Of a stretch of 64,000 nt of DNA, positions 27,714 through 36,945 are shown in pieces. How positions within the stretch are numbered: the first letter of the stretch is position 1; every line of letters begins with the position of its first letter. Both the position numbers and the translations under genes were made by a program. Below the pieces are notes generated by a model, which searched no databases, was not told the origin of the DNA, and was given only the letters and a program-made list of their open reading frames with translations. Source of the stretch: JAEUMD01 sp036768475 (lineage in GTDB: Bacteria > Pseudomonadota > Alphaproteobacteria > Rhizobiales > Hyphomicrobiaceae); assembly GCA_036768475.1 (NCBI GenBank), contig DAIPMW010000016.1, positions 1-64,000 on the forward strand. Reading direction: 5' to 3'.

Positions 27714-27742
27714 CACCGGCACCAGCTCGACTGGTGCCGGTG
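27714..27742 (+). terminator. Intercistronic hairpin after the TRAP binding-protein gene
   Basis: A perfect 12-bp inverted repeat (arms 27714-27725 and 27731-27742) with a 5-nt loop, not followed by a T run. Placed between dctP and dctQM it probably stabilises or partly terminates the message, so that the binding protein is made in excess of the permease. A similar hairpin lies in the same place in the second TRAP operon. Confidence 0.65.
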
Positions 27743-27825
27743 TGCGGGCTGCCTCGTGCCGCTTGCCGGTGTGTAGGCGCCCGCCATTTCGGTCCTGCCA
27801 CAATTGACCGGACCAGGAGGGATCC

Positions 27826-28410
27826 ATGGAATCCAATTCGTCGAATGGCCTCATCCGGCTCGTCCATCGCATCGACACGGTGGCCGTATGGTCCGGCTCG
27901 ATCGTGAGCTGGTTGATCATACCGATGGTGTTCGCACTCGTTTACGAGGTGATCGCGCGCTACTTTTTCAACGCGCCGACCATCTGGGCCTACGACGTGA
28001 CGTTCATCACATACGGCACGTTCTTCATGCTCGGTGCCGCCTATACACTTCAGCGCAACGGCCATATCCGTACCGATAGCTTCTATTCATATTGGTCGGT
28101 GCAGCGGCAGGGCATGGTCGACACAATCTGCTATCTGGTTTTCTTCTTCCCGCCCTTGTTGATCTTCCTGTTCGTGACCTGGGATTATTTTCTGGTCTCC
28201 TACATGCGCGATGAGCGCAGCGTTACCTCGCCGTGGCTGCCGCCAATCTGGCCGTTGAAGGCGGTCCTGCCATTGAGCTGCTTGCTTCTCTTGACCCAAG
28301 GTGTGGCGGAGCTTCTCCGCTCGGTGCACGCCTGGCGCACTGGCGAGCGAATTTCACGATTTAATCCCTCACAATCTGACAATGGACTCGAGGAGCCACC
28401 CAGTGCTTGA
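27826..28410 (+). CDS. TRAP transporter small permease (DctQ type)
   Basis: A 194-aa membrane protein with four transmembrane helices: the first at about residues 24-46 (SGSIVSWLIIPMVFALVYEV), then the family motif ARYFFNAPTIWAYDVTFI in the second, and LQRNGHIRTDSFYSYW in the cytoplasmic loop. It overlaps the dctM GTG start by 8 nt. It pairs with the DctM subunit to form the Na+-driven permease. Confidence 0.9.
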   Translation: MESNSSNGLIRLVHRIDTVAVWSGSIVSWLIIPMVFALVYEVIARYFFNAPTIWAYDVTFITYGTFFMLGAAYTLQRNGHIRTDSFYSYWSVQRQGMVDTICYLVFFFPPLLIFLFVTWDYFLVSYMRDERSVTSPWLPPIWPLKAVLPLSCLLLLTQGVAELLRSVHAWRTGERISRFNPSQSDNGLEEPPSA

Positions 28411-29734
28411 GCTGCTCGGCATTTCCAACGAGATCCTGGGACTCATCTCCCTGGTGATTTTGTTCAGCGCCATCTTCATCGGCTTCCCGATTTCGTTCAC
28501 TCTGATCGCCGTCGCGCTCGGGATTGGCTGGCTCGCGCTCGGCAAGGTCGCAGTCTACCTCATGACGTTGCAGTTCTTCTCCGTCATGAAGGAGACATCA
28601 CTCGCCTCTGTGCCGTTCTTCCTGTTCATGGGCTATCTGCTTGAACAGTCCGGACTGATGGAACGGCTGTTTCGCGGCGTGCAGCAACTGCTCGGCAATC
28701 TGCGCGGCTCGCTCTATCTCGCCATTCTAACGACCGCGACGATATTTGCCGCCGCCACCGGCATCGTCGGCTCCTCGGTAACGCTGCTTGGCGTCATGGC
28801 CGCACCGTCGATTATCCGTTCGGGCTACGACGTGCGCATGGCGGCAGGAGCGATAACCGCCGGCGGCACGCTCGGCATCCTCATTCCGCCGTCCGTCATG
28901 CTGATTGTGATGGGGCCTGTAATCGGCGTGCCAGCCACCGAGCTCTTCATGGCGGCAGTGATACCCGGTGTCATGCTTTCAGGTCTCTACATCGGCTATT
29001 GCCTCGTTCGTTGTCATCTCAATCCCGCGCTCGGTCCACCTTTGGCGCCCGAGGATATGCCGCCAAGCAAGCTCGTCGTTCTCAAGGAGCTTTCGATCGG
29101 CGTGCTTCCGGTGGTCATCGTTATTCTTGCCACGCTCGGCGTGATCCTTGCCGGCATCGCGACACCGACCGACGCAGGTGCTGTCGGCTCGTTCGTGGTG
29201 CTCGTTCTTACCGTCGTGACGCGCACGATGGATTGGCAGCGGTTCCGCCGCGCGACGTTTGCCACGCTCCAGGTCTCCAGCATGATCCTGCTGCTGGTTG
29301 CAGCATCGAACTACTTCGGCGCCGTCTTCGCCCGCTTGGGCACGGCAAACATGATCGCCGAATGGCTGGTGAGCCTGCCATTTCCGCCAACGGTTATGCT
29401 GATCCTTATCTTGCTGCTCATCTTCGTGCTGGGCTGGCCGCTGGAGTGGGTGCCTATCGTGCTTATCGTCGTGCCGATCATGCTGCCCCTGGTGCAGAAG
29501 CTCGGAATCGACCTCGTCTGGTTCAGCATGCTTGTCGCGGTCTGCCTGCAAACCGCATGGCTGTCACCTCCAGTCGCGCTATCTGCCTACTTCCTCAAAG
29601 GCGTCGTTCCATCCTGGGAGCTGGGCGACATCTATCGCGGCATGTTGCAGTTCATGGTGTTGCAGCTGATCGGCCTCGGCTTGCTGCTCGCATTTCCGGA
29701 GATCGCATTGTGGCTGCCGCGTGTCCTCAAGTAG
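28403..29734 (+). CDS. TRAP transporter large permease (DctM type)
   Basis: A 443-aa permease with about 12 hydrophobic segments. It carries the family stretches VPFFLFMGYLLEQSGLMERL, GIVGSSVTLLGVMAAPSIIR, GGTLGILIPPSVMLIVMGP, and near the end GWPLEWVPIVLIVVPIMLP. The GTG at 28403 follows a GAGGAG ribosome-binding site and overlaps dctQ; an ATG 7 codons earlier (28382) is possible. It is the Na+-coupled component of the transporter. Confidence 0.9.
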   Translation: MLELLGISNEILGLISLVILFSAIFIGFPISFTLIAVALGIGWLALGKVAVYLMTLQFFSVMKETSLASVPFFLFMGYLLEQSGLMERLFRGVQQLLGNLRGSLYLAILTTATIFAAATGIVGSSVTLLGVMAAPSIIRSGYDVRMAAGAITAGGTLGILIPPSVMLIVMGPVIGVPATELFMAAVIPGVMLSGLYIGYCLVRCHLNPALGPPLAPEDMPPSKLVVLKELSIGVLPVVIVILATLGVILAGIATPTDAGAVGSFVVLVLTVVTRTMDWQRFRRATFATLQVSSMILLLVAASNYFGAVFARLGTANMIAEWLVSLPFPPTVMLILILLLIFVLGWPLEWVPIVLIVVPIMLPLVQKLGIDLVWFSMLVAVCLQTAWLSPPVALSAYFLKGVVPSWELGDIYRGMLQFMVLQLIGLGLLLAFPEIALWLPRVLK

Positions 29735-29827
29735 GCACGGGAGCGAAACTGGCTATGACGCAATCGGCGCGCGGAAAAACACACAGCGACAAGCGGTCGG
29801 CGGCGACGTACCAATCAAGGTGAACCA

Positions 29828-31438
29828 ATGCCCGAAGTAATTGGCGAGTTCGACTACGTAATCGTCGGCGCAGGATCGGCGGGTTGCGTGATCGCCAACC
29901 GTTTGAGCGCCGATCCATCCGTGCGCGTGGCGCTTGTCGAGGCGGGCGGGCGCGACTGGAATCCATGGATTCACATTCCGGTCGGCTACTTCAAGACCAT
30001 GCACAATCCGAATGTCGACTGGTGCTACGAGACCGAGCCCGATCCAGGACTCAACGGCCGGCGCCTCGACTGGCCGCGCGGAAAGGTGCTGGGCGGTTCG
30101 AGTTCCCTGAATGGTCTGTTGTATGTCCGCGGTCAGCCTCAGGACTACGACGGCTGGCGTCAGATGGGGAACATTGGCTGGGGATGGGACGACGTGCTGC
30201 CTTACTTCAAGCGCGCAGAGGACCAGGAACGCGGCGAGAGTGAATATCATGGCGTCGGTGGACCGCTGTCGGTCTCCGACATGCGCTTACGCCGTCCCAT
30301 CTGTGACGCCTGGGTTGAGGCTGCGCAGAATGCAGGCTACCCCTTCAACCCCGACTGCAATGGCGCAATCCAGGAAGGCGTTGGCTACTTTCAGCTGACG
30401 ACACGGCGGGGACGCCGATGCAGTTCAGCGGTCGCCTACCTGCATCCCATCAAGGGGCGTAAGAACCTCGCCATCATCACGCACGCCGCCAGCAAGCGCG
30501 TCATTATCGAGAATGGCCGAGCCATCGGGATCCTCGTGCAAAAGGGCGGCCGTGACCGGATTGTCAAGGCACGCCGGGAGGTGATCCTGGCAGCAGGTGC
30601 GATCGGTTCGCCGCAAATTCTGATGTATTCGGGAATCGGCGCAGGAGACGAACTGCAAATGCAGGGCGTGACGCCGCTCGTCGAATCTCCCGACGTCGGC
30701 AAGAACCTTCAGGATCACTTGCAAGCCCGGTTGGTCTTCAAGTGCAACGAGCCGACGCTCAACGACGAGGTGCGCAGCCTTCTGGACCAGGCCAGAATCG
30801 GCCTGCGCTACCTGCTGTTGCGCAAAGGCCCGATGACCATGGCCGCAAGCTTGGCGACCGGTTTCATGCGCACGAGCAACGACGTAGCAACGCCGGACAT
30901 CCAGTTTCATATCCAGCCCTGGTCGGCAGACAGTCCCGGCGAAGGCGTGCATCCGTTTTCCGCTTTCACGGCATCCGTATGTCAGCTGCGACCCGAAAGC
31001 CGCGGCGAGATCCGCATCAGCGGTCCCGATCCGCTCGCCTATCCGACGATTCATCCAAACTATCTGTCAACACTGACTGACCAGCGCACCATCGTCGCCG
31101 GCATCCGGATCGCCCTTCGCATTTCGCAGCATCAGCCCCTCAAAGACAAGATCTCTGAACGCTTCCGGCCCGGTCCGGAAGTGGAAACCGATGAAGCGCT
31201 GCTGGATTGGGCGCGGAACTGGTCCACGACGATCTATCATCCCGCAGGTACGTGCAGGATGGGCGTCGACAGTCGCGCCGTCGTCGATCCGCGTTTGCGC
31301 GTGCGCGGCGTCAATGGCCTGCGCATTGCGGATTGTTCCGTGATGCCTACAATTGTCTCGGGAAATACCAACGCGCCCGCCATCATGATCGGCGAGAAGG
31401 TCAGCGACATGATCCGTGAGGATCGCAAATCAGCATGA
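29828..31438 (+). CDS. GMC family FAD-dependent oxidoreductase
   Basis: A 536-aa flavoprotein of the glucose-methanol-choline oxidoreductase family. The N-terminal FAD motif is DYVIVGAGSAGCVIANRLSA (residues 7-26), followed by the GMC signature region (GRRLDWPRGKVLGGSSSLNG near 77-96). Active-site residues are suggested by IYHPAGTCRMG (catalytic His, about residue 474) and the C-terminal IVSGNTNAPAIMIGEK (Asn and His/Asn pair). It would oxidise an alcohol, the substrate presumably brought in by the adjacent TRAP system. It is most like choline-dehydrogenase-type enzymes but is not in a betaine operon. Confidence 0.9.
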   Translation: MPEVIGEFDYVIVGAGSAGCVIANRLSADPSVRVALVEAGGRDWNPWIHIPVGYFKTMHNPNVDWCYETEPDPGLNGRRLDWPRGKVLGGSSSLNGLLYVRGQPQDYDGWRQMGNIGWGWDDVLPYFKRAEDQERGESEYHGVGGPLSVSDMRLRRPICDAWVEAAQNAGYPFNPDCNGAIQEGVGYFQLTTRRGRRCSSAVAYLHPIKGRKNLAIITHAASKRVIIENGRAIGILVQKGGRDRIVKARREVILAAGAIGSPQILMYSGIGAGDELQMQGVTPLVESPDVGKNLQDHLQARLVFKCNEPTLNDEVRSLLDQARIGLRYLLLRKGPMTMAASLATGFMRTSNDVATPDIQFHIQPWSADSPGEGVHPFSAFTASVCQLRPESRGEIRISGPDPLAYPTIHPNYLSTLTDQRTIVAGIRIALRISQHQPLKDKISERFRPGPEVETDEALLDWARNWSTTIYHPAGTCRMGVDSRAVVDPRLRVRGVNGLRIADCSVMPTIVSGNTNAPAIMIGEKVSDMIREDRKSA

Positions 31439-31652
31439 GCCACATGGCTCCGATGGGTGCCATTGCCGGTCACCGGAGGTGTTGCGGCCAACTGACCGCT
31501 CGCCTCACCTCGGCTTCGATTCAATAAATTGATTTTCAACGCGAGCAGCACAACAACATCTGGCCGCACTCATGGGATCAAAAAATGACGTTCGAGGGGG
31601 AATTCGAACGATCATTGGAGCCGGAACTTCAGGTTCAGGGGGAGACATCACC

Positions 31653-32087
31653 ATGAGAATCAGGTCCGTGTTCACGGCCATAGTGTTCGCGATGCTGGCA
31701 CTTGGCGGGTCCGCTGATGCAAGCCGCGCCGATAGCGGATATGTCGAGCTGACGATCTACAAGGCAGGGTGGATCATCGGTGGCTCGGGCGGCGGCGGAA
31801 TACTCGAGTTTCACGGTCGCACCTATCGCCTGACGACAGGCGGCCTCGACTACGGCCTCGTGTTCGGCGGCTCGAAAACATATCTGTCAGGACGCGTTCG
31901 GCGCATCCATAGTCCCTCCGATATCGAAGGCGTATACGTCGCGGGAGGTGCAGGCATTGCCGTAGGTATGGGCGCGCGCGCCATCATCCTGACCAACGAG
32001 AAGGGAGCGGTCCTTGAGCTCAGTGGTCGCCAGATCGGACTGCTCGCCAATCTCGATCTGAGCGGATTAGCGATCACTCTGGATTAG
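31653..32087 (+). CDS. Unrecognised exported protein
   Basis: A 144-aa protein with a Sec signal peptide (residues about 1-25, SVFTAIVFAMLALGGSADAS) followed by a glycine-rich, beta-rich domain: LTIYKAGWIIGGSGGGGILE, TGGLDYGLVFGGSKTYLSGR and VYVAGGAGIAVGMGARAIIL look like repeated beta hairpins. It ends LELSGRQIGLLANLDLSG. The pattern resembles short exported or lipid-associated beta proteins of Alphaproteobacteria, but I cannot name the family. The ATG at 31653 has a GGGGGAGA ribosome-binding site. Confidence 0.7.
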   Translation: MRIRSVFTAIVFAMLALGGSADASRADSGYVELTIYKAGWIIGGSGGGGILEFHGRTYRLTTGGLDYGLVFGGSKTYLSGRVRRIHSPSDIEGVYVAGGAGIAVGMGARAIILTNEKGAVLELSGRQIGLLANLDLSGLAITLD

Positions 32088-32134
32088 AACCTGACCGGCT
32101 GAGATGGACGCAGTCAAGCTTCGCCCAGCCGCGA

Positions 32135-32208
32135 TTGAGGCTCTCAAACAAATAGATCGAGCAGGTCATAACGGCCCGACGCGATTCACGTCAGCATCTG
32201 ACCTGCTC
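32135..32208 (-). repeat. Dispersed repeat R1, copy 1 (inverted)
   Basis: An imperfect palindrome whose ends read GAGCAGGTCA / TGACCTGCTC, with an inner GGCCGTTATGAC-type centre. The copy lies on the minus strand. Related copies are at 33961 and elsewhere up to 58 kb; see the R1 finding. Confidence 0.72.
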
Positions 32209-32310
32209 CAAACAAAAGCTTGATCGCGTGCACGTTTCAACCGGACTTGCACACGAGCACCTTTCGTGCGAGGCGCAAAGCCCCACGCGCCGTCTGACCA
32301 AGAGGATTGT

Positions 32311-32859
32311 TTACCGATACGGACTGTCGCTTGCGAGATTGTTTGCGATCTCGCGCTCCCAACGGTCGCCATTTCTCAAGAGCCGTTGCTTGTCGTAAAT
32401 GAGTTCCTCTCGCGTCTCGGTTGCAAATTCGAAATTTGGCCCTTCAACGATGGCATCGACTGGACATGCTTCCTGGCACAAACCGCAGTAGATGCATTTG
32501 TTCATGTCGATGTCGTAGCGACGCGCCCTCTGGGTCCCATCCGACTGTCTCGGTCCTGCCTCGATCGTGATCGCCAGCGCCGGACACACAGCCTCGCACA
32601 GCTTGCAGGCGATGCAGCGCTCCTGCCCGTTGGGATAGCGTCGGAGGGCATGTTCGCCTCTGAACCGCGGCGACAGCGGGCCCTTCTCGAAGGGATAGTT
32701 CAGCGTCGCTTTGTCACCGGCGAAATAGCGCATCGACAGCAGGAACGCCGAAACGAATTCCGTAAGGAACAGCGCCCGTGTCGCACTGCGGATTTTATTT
32801 GTGTCGATCCAGTTCACCGGTTCATACGCGCGAGCACTCTCCTCGCGCTCCATTTCCAC
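32311..32859 (-). CDS. nuoI: NADH-quinone oxidoreductase subunit I-like protein, isolated
   Basis: A 182-aa protein with two [4Fe-4S] ferredoxin motifs (CIACKLCEAVCP near residues 82-93 and CIYCGLCQEACP near 121-132). It has the NuoI features FLTEFVSAFLLSMRYF near the N-terminus and YPFEKGPLSPRFRGEHALRR before the first cluster. NuoI bridges the peripheral iron-sulfur chain of complex I. It stands alone with no other nuo gene in the window, which is unusual because nuo genes are normally one operon. It could be a paralogue working with another redox enzyme. The N-terminal 20 residues (MEMEREESARAYEPVN) are longer than usual. Confidence 0.88.
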   Translation of the reverse strand: MEMEREESARAYEPVNWIDTNKIRSATRALFLTEFVSAFLLSMRYFAGDKATLNYPFEKGPLSPRFRGEHALRRYPNGQERCIACKLCEAVCPALAITIEAGPRQSDGTQRARRYDIDMNKCIYCGLCQEACPVDAIVEGPNFEFATETREELIYDKQRLLRNGDRWEREIANNLASDSPYR

Positions 32860-32970
32860 CAGAAAATAGCGGCGTCACCCCCAAATATGGGTATCGCGCA
32901 ACACTTCTCCAATCTGCGAAACGGTCCGGTTGCCCAACGGGTTCCACATTGGAGCATAGTATTTAGGCGA

Positions 32971-33058
32971 AGTGTGCAGCGGCTCAGCGTGAAAAACATG
33001 CTCAAAACAAGGTGCCGGATCACGTTCATGTTTCTGTCAAACATGAACGCGATCTAGG
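32971..33058 (+). repeat. Dispersed repeat R2, copy 1
   Basis: Begins AGTGTGCAGCGG, continues with GTGAAAAACATG and then a CGTTCATGTTT...AACATGAACG inverted repeat (about 33022-33051). Nearly the same sequence occurs at 50426-50510, and part at 48694-48738. The inverted repeat could form a hairpin in RNA. Confidence 0.72.
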
Positions 33059-33318
33059 ATCCGCTGACCGGCCCGTCTGTTCCGGAAAAACGTCGACAAC
33101 GGTGCAAACGTGCGCGCTTATCGCTCAATTGCTACGACGTCGAACCACGCCGCGTTTCCAGGTTCAAATGGCCACTTGTACAACATGAGCTTTTCATTGC
33201 CTCGCGCTCATGGCAGCATGGTTGCCCGAGAAGGGCCTGGACGGATAGCTGCGCGAGTGAATGCGCGCCGACGTGAGTCGGATTGCAGCAATCCCGGCGA
33301 AGATAATGGAGGTCCGAC
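33059..33318. other. Intergenic region before the 67-aa gene
   Basis: About 260 bases after repeat R2 with no supported gene. It must contain the promoter of the gene starting at 33319; no recognisable operator. Confidence 0.35.
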
Positions 33319-33522
33319 GTGCACTATCTTGTAGGAATGCGCTTGCCGCACTCAAGCGGGCATGTGGTCGTGGAAGCGGACGACGCGCTCGCCGCTGCCC
33401 TGCAGGCCAAGGCCGACTGCCCCGAAGCCACGATTACGTATGTGCGCCGCCGAAACCGCCGGGGCGACAGACGGCATCCGGCCAGACGCCTCAGTGGTGA
33501 AGCGTTCGTCACGTCTCATTAG
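33319..33522 (+). CDS. Small conserved-looking protein (67 aa)
   Basis: A 67-aa frame starting with GTG at 33319, preceded by a GGAGGT ribosome-binding site 5 nt upstream, which supports translation. The sequence alternates hydrophobic strands with a basic C-terminal half (SSGHVVVEADDALAAALQAK then YVRRRNRRGDRRHP). It resembles a small family I associate with alphaproteobacteria; the function is unknown. Not coupled to neighbours. Confidence 0.55.
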   Translation: MHYLVGMRLPHSSGHVVVEADDALAAALQAKADCPEATITYVRRRNRRGDRRHPARRLSGEAFVTSH

Positions 33523-33591
33523 ACTAGTGACAAGCCGCGCGGCCATTTTCGCGCAAATGGCCCGCGTGCTATAGGCGGAATTGCAGACCGC

Positions 33592-33924
33592 TCAATTGCG
33601 GCTGTCGAACGGTGCCTCCGCCCGATCCGAAGGGCCGTAATCGCGCACGATCTTACCGATACGAAGGCGGTAGTCGGAAAACATCTCCGAACGTCCCATG
33701 TTTTGCGCGCGGCGGTGCTCCAGATGGTTCCGCCAACGCTCGATCGAAGCTTCATCGCGCCAGAATTGAAGCGAAAGCAGCTTGCCCTCTTCATAAAGGC
33801 TTTCAAAGCGTTCCACCGAAATGAAGCCGTCGATCTTCTCGACCTCGGACCTCAATTGGGCCGCCATCTCAAGATAGTCCTGCTTGCGCCCTTGCGCCGG
33901 CCAGACTTCGAAGATCACTGTCAT
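33592..33924 (-). CDS. Antibiotic biosynthesis monooxygenase (ABM) domain protein
   Basis: A 110-aa dimeric alpha-beta barrel protein: TVIFEVWPAQGRKQDYLEMA at the start, EKIDGFISVERFES, then the FWRDEASIERWRNHLEHRRA helix-strand, as in ABM-family proteins including heme-degrading and quinone-forming monooxygenases. It is leftmost of the leftward panB-like/TRAP/phyH group, 217 nt after phyH, and may be co-transcribed. An ATG one codon upstream (33927) is equally possible. Confidence 0.84.
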   Translation of the reverse strand: MTVIFEVWPAQGRKQDYLEMAAQLRSEVEKIDGFISVERFESLYEEGKLLSLQFWRDEASIERWRNHLEHRRAQNMGRSEMFSDYRLRIGKIVRDYGPSDRAEAPFDSRN

Positions 33925-33960
33925 CATCGAACCTGCTCCATCCCTGTCGCCTGCCCGTTA

Positions 33961-34090
33961 GAGCAGGTCAGGCTTTGATTGAATCACGTCTGGCCGTTGT
34001 GGCCTGCTCTATCTTCTTGTTTGAGAGACTGATTCACGGCCTCGATGGAAGCATGACTGCTTCCATCGAGGCCGATCAGGCTCTAGCCGG
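33961..34090 (+). repeat. Dispersed repeat R1, copy 2
   Basis: The longest copy of R1: GAGCAGGTCA at 33961, a centre with CTGGCCGTTGTGGCC near 33990-34005, then TTTGAGAG and a palindrome around 34040-34075 (CCTCGATGGAAGCA / TGCTTCCATCGAGG). It lies between the phyH stop and the ABM gene. The inner palindrome could act as a transcription attenuator. Confidence 0.75.
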
Positions 34091-34141
34091 CGCACCCGAA
34101 CGAGCACGTCGAATGAGTGACAGGCGACGTTTGAACCAACT

Positions 34142-35032
34142 CTACTGCGCGGCTTCCTGCTTTTGCGATGCGAAGATGGATCCATAGCCGCCGCTCCAAT
34201 CGGGCGGCAGCCGGAAGTCGCCTGCTTCGTGATGCGCGCGTCGGGTCATCTTGCCGGCAATGGCAGCCTGCTCGAAGCGGGATTTCAGAGGTTGTGCTGT
34301 ATAAGGCATCGCGTCGGCGGCCGATGCCACAAACAACAGCAAGGGGCGTCCTTCGTCTGACAGATTCTGCCGCGAGGCGTGCAAGGTGCGGTAGTTATGC
34401 ATGGTGACGGAGCCGGCAGGCCCTGTGAGTTCGACGGCCTTGGAGGTATCCAGCGAGTCGCGGGCCTCCGGTCGGATTTCACCACGCCAATTGCCGGCCG
34501 CATCGTAGTGGTCGTGGATCTCGCCCTTGTGGCTGCCCGGCAGACACATCAACGGACCCTGCTCAGGGCCGCAGTCGTTGAGATAAACGCCCGCCGTAAG
34601 CACGGCATGGTTCGTGTGAGGGAAGAACGGCTGATCCTGATGCCAGGCGACCTCTGCACCGCCACGGGCCCATTTGAAATTGAGCTTGGCCTGATAGAAC
34701 TTCACGTCGGGACCAAGTACATCCGCCAGTGCCGCCGACAAGGGGCTCTGGGTGAGAAACTTCCAGATGAACTCGTCCTCGTCGCACGGACTGGATACGC
34801 GCCGCAGCCGCGGATTGTCCGCTGTGTGGTCAGGCTCAATATCGAAGACAGAATTGGAGCGGCTTATCTGCCTGGAACGCTCGACAAAGCGGCCGATGAC
34901 CTCGTGCAGCGGCTTCAACCACTCATCACCGATCAGCTTGGGCAGCAGCACGAAACCGTCGTCGAAATAGCTCTTCCGCTGGTCGGCCGTCATGATGCGT
35001 GCGGGGTGGCGAACGATCTCTTCTGCAAGCAT
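34142..35032 (-). CDS. Phytanoyl-CoA dioxygenase (PhyH) family protein
   Basis: A 296-aa Fe(II)/2-oxoglutarate-dependent oxygenase. The iron triad is His131 and Asp133 (WHQDQPFFPH) with the distal His212 (TMHNYRTLHASRQN), and an Arg for 2-oxoglutarate lies eight or nine residues after it. It would hydroxylate an organic acid or acyl compound. It starts 39 nt after dctM in the panB-like/TRAP operon, so its substrate is probably the transported acid or a product of it. Start ATG 35032. Confidence 0.88.
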   Translation of the reverse strand: MLAEEIVRHPARIMTADQRKSYFDDGFVLLPKLIGDEWLKPLHEVIGRFVERSRQISRSNSVFDIEPDHTADNPRLRRVSSPCDEDEFIWKFLTQSPLSAALADVLGPDVKFYQAKLNFKWARGGAEVAWHQDQPFFPHTNHAVLTAGVYLNDCGPEQGPLMCLPGSHKGEIHDHYDAAGNWRGEIRPEARDSLDTSKAVELTGPAGSVTMHNYRTLHASRQNLSDEGRPLLLFVASAADAMPYTAQPLKSRFEQAAIAGKMTRRAHHEAGDFRLPPDWSGGYGSIFASQKQEAAQ

Positions 35033-35071
35033 TTTGAATACTCCATTTTTCCAGATGCTCGTGGAACAGGA

Positions 35072-36385
35072 CTATTTGAACCCAAGCAACTGTTGGGGAA
35101 GCCATGTGGCCAGGGCCGGAAAGTTGATCACGATTAGAAGTGTAACGAGCTGTATCAGAATGAACGGCACAACACCGGCATACATCTGGCGCAAGGTGAT
35201 CTCACCGGGTGCAACGCCCCGAAGGTAGAAGATTGCCGGAGCCAGGGGTGGTGTCAGATAGCTCGTCTGGATCATGATCAGAATGAGCATGCAGAACCAG
35301 ACCGGATCGAACCCCACTTCACGCACGAACGGCATGAAAATCGGAATGAAGATCAGGATGATTGAGATCCATTCCAGGAAGAAGCCAGCGATGAATACCA
35401 GGGATAGGAACAAGAGCAGCAGCATTGCTGGCGATATGCTGAGACCAGCGAGCGCATCACGCATGACGCCCATACCGCCCGAGGCGACAAAAACACCGGT
35501 AAACAGGCTGCCTGCCATGAGAATGAACATGATCATCGAAGTAACGACGATCGTCTTGACAAGCGCTTCGCCGAAGGTCTGCAACGAGAACTTTCCGTAC
35601 ATGACGGTCAGCACGACCGAGCCGGCGGCACCTAGGCCCGCGGCCTCTGTCGGCGCCGCCCAGCCAAGCATGATGGAGCCCAGTACGGCAAAGATCATGA
35701 AAAGCGGCGGCAAAAGCGCCTTGACCGTAATCATCAGCTTTTCGACGAACGGCAGCCCGTCCTCTGTGGTCTCGATCCGTGGTGCGGCTGACGGTTTGAT
35801 GATGGCGAGCGCGATGATGTAGACGATGTAAAGCGCGGAAAGGACCAGGCCTGGAAAGACCATTCCGACCATCAGGTCGCCGATCGATACGTCGGCAACT
35901 GGACCCAGTACGACGACGACGACGGAGGGCGGAATGATAGTGCCAAGCGAGCCGCCGGCACAGATCGTTCCGGAGATCAGCGAGTGCGAATAGCGATGTT
36001 TCATCATCGCTGGAATCGCAAGCAGGCCGACAACGGTTTCGGTCGCACCTATGACACCCGTCGAGGCAGCGAAGACGATGCACATCACGACCGTTCCGAC
36101 GGCGAGGCCTCCGGGCAGGCGCTTTGTCCAGATGTGAATGGCGTTGAACAGCTGCTCGGCAATGCCCGACCGCTCCAGCATCGAACCCATGAACACGAAC
36201 AGTGGGACCGCGGCGAGCACGAAGTTTGTCGCGACGTCTTCGATCTTCTGAATGAACTGGAAGAAGACGACATCGCCGAACTCATAGTAGCCAAAACCGA
36301 AAGCTACTGCGAGGAGCGCGAAAGCGACTGGAAATCCCGAGAATATCGCGAAGAACAGCGCGGGAAACATCAATAACCCTGTCAC
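35072..36385 (-). CDS. TRAP transporter large permease (DctM type)
   Basis: A 437-aa permease with about 12 hydrophobic segments and the family features VPLFVFMGSMLERSGIAEQL, STGVIGATETVVGLLAIPAM, AGGSLGTIIPPSVVVVVLGP and AGFFLEWISIILIFIPIFMP. The start is GTG 36385, in a GTGA overlap with dctQ and preceded by GGAGG 9 nt away. The frame extends further upstream without support. It works with the DctQ and DctP subunits encoded before it. Confidence 0.9.
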   Translation of the reverse strand: MTGLLMFPALFFAIFSGFPVAFALLAVAFGFGYYEFGDVVFFQFIQKIEDVATNFVLAAVPLFVFMGSMLERSGIAEQLFNAIHIWTKRLPGGLAVGTVVMCIVFAASTGVIGATETVVGLLAIPAMMKHRYSHSLISGTICAGGSLGTIIPPSVVVVVLGPVADVSIGDLMVGMVFPGLVLSALYIVYIIALAIIKPSAAPRIETTEDGLPFVEKLMITVKALLPPLFMIFAVLGSIMLGWAAPTEAAGLGAAGSVVLTVMYGKFSLQTFGEALVKTIVVTSMIMFILMAGSLFTGVFVASGGMGVMRDALAGLSISPAMLLLLFLSLVFIAGFFLEWISIILIFIPIFMPFVREVGFDPVWFCMLILIMIQTSYLTPPLAPAIFYLRGVAPGEITLRQMYAGVVPFILIQLVTLLIVINFPALATWLPQQLLGFK

Positions 36386-36912
36386 TGCCTTTCCTCCACG
36401 ATGACCAGCTCTCTGGGGTGTCCGGTAAGTGCGCGAATGGCCTTGAGACATTCTGCGACGACTTGCAGAAGCAGGAGTACGAAGCTCGTTGCAATAAGCG
36501 CGCGCAGTGGCCAGATCACCGGATTCCAGGCCGAATTGCCCGATCGTTCGCCGCTTCGATAGGCTTCCAAGGCATAATCGATGAGCCGTTCCGACAGCAG
36601 GTAGAGGCACGGCACGATAAGCAGGATGTAGAAGAGCAAGTCGATCAAAGCGCGACGTTTGGGGCTTAGCCGCTCATAGATGAGGTCGATGCGCACGTGG
36701 GCGCCCCGCTGCAACGCCAGAGCACCGCCAAGAAGGAAATGCACGCCCATCAGCGTGTACCCCAGCTCGAATGCCCAGATCGTCGGCGCACCAAAGACGT
36801 ATCTTGCAAAGACCTCGTAGCAGGTCGCGACAATGAGAGGCACGATCACCAACGCCGCCAGATAGCCGGTCGACGTCGTGACGAATTCAATCGCACGAAT
36901 AATCGCCTTCAT
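36382..36912 (-). CDS. TRAP transporter small permease (DctQ type)
   Basis: A 176-aa four-helix membrane protein with the family motif ARYVFGAPTIWAFELGYTLM at about residues 36-55 and LALQRGAHVRIDLIYERL before the third helix. Its stop overlaps the dctM GTG start. It differs in sequence from the first TRAP system's DctQ, so the two systems are not recent copies. Confidence 0.9.
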   Translation of the reverse strand: MKAIIRAIEFVTTSTGYLAALVIVPLIVATCYEVFARYVFGAPTIWAFELGYTLMGVHFLLGGALALQRGAHVRIDLIYERLSPKRRALIDLLFYILLIVPCLYLLSERLIDYALEAYRSGERSGNSAWNPVIWPLRALIATSFVLLLLQVVAECLKAIRALTGHPRELVIVEERQ

Positions 36913-36945
36913 GGGGTTTCCCCGGAGTGTTCAGGCAAAAGACCG

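Noticed and set aside
33961..34090. A CRISPR array
   Set aside because: The repeats here are dispersed single copies with imperfect palindromes, not regularly spaced direct repeats, and no cas gene is present.
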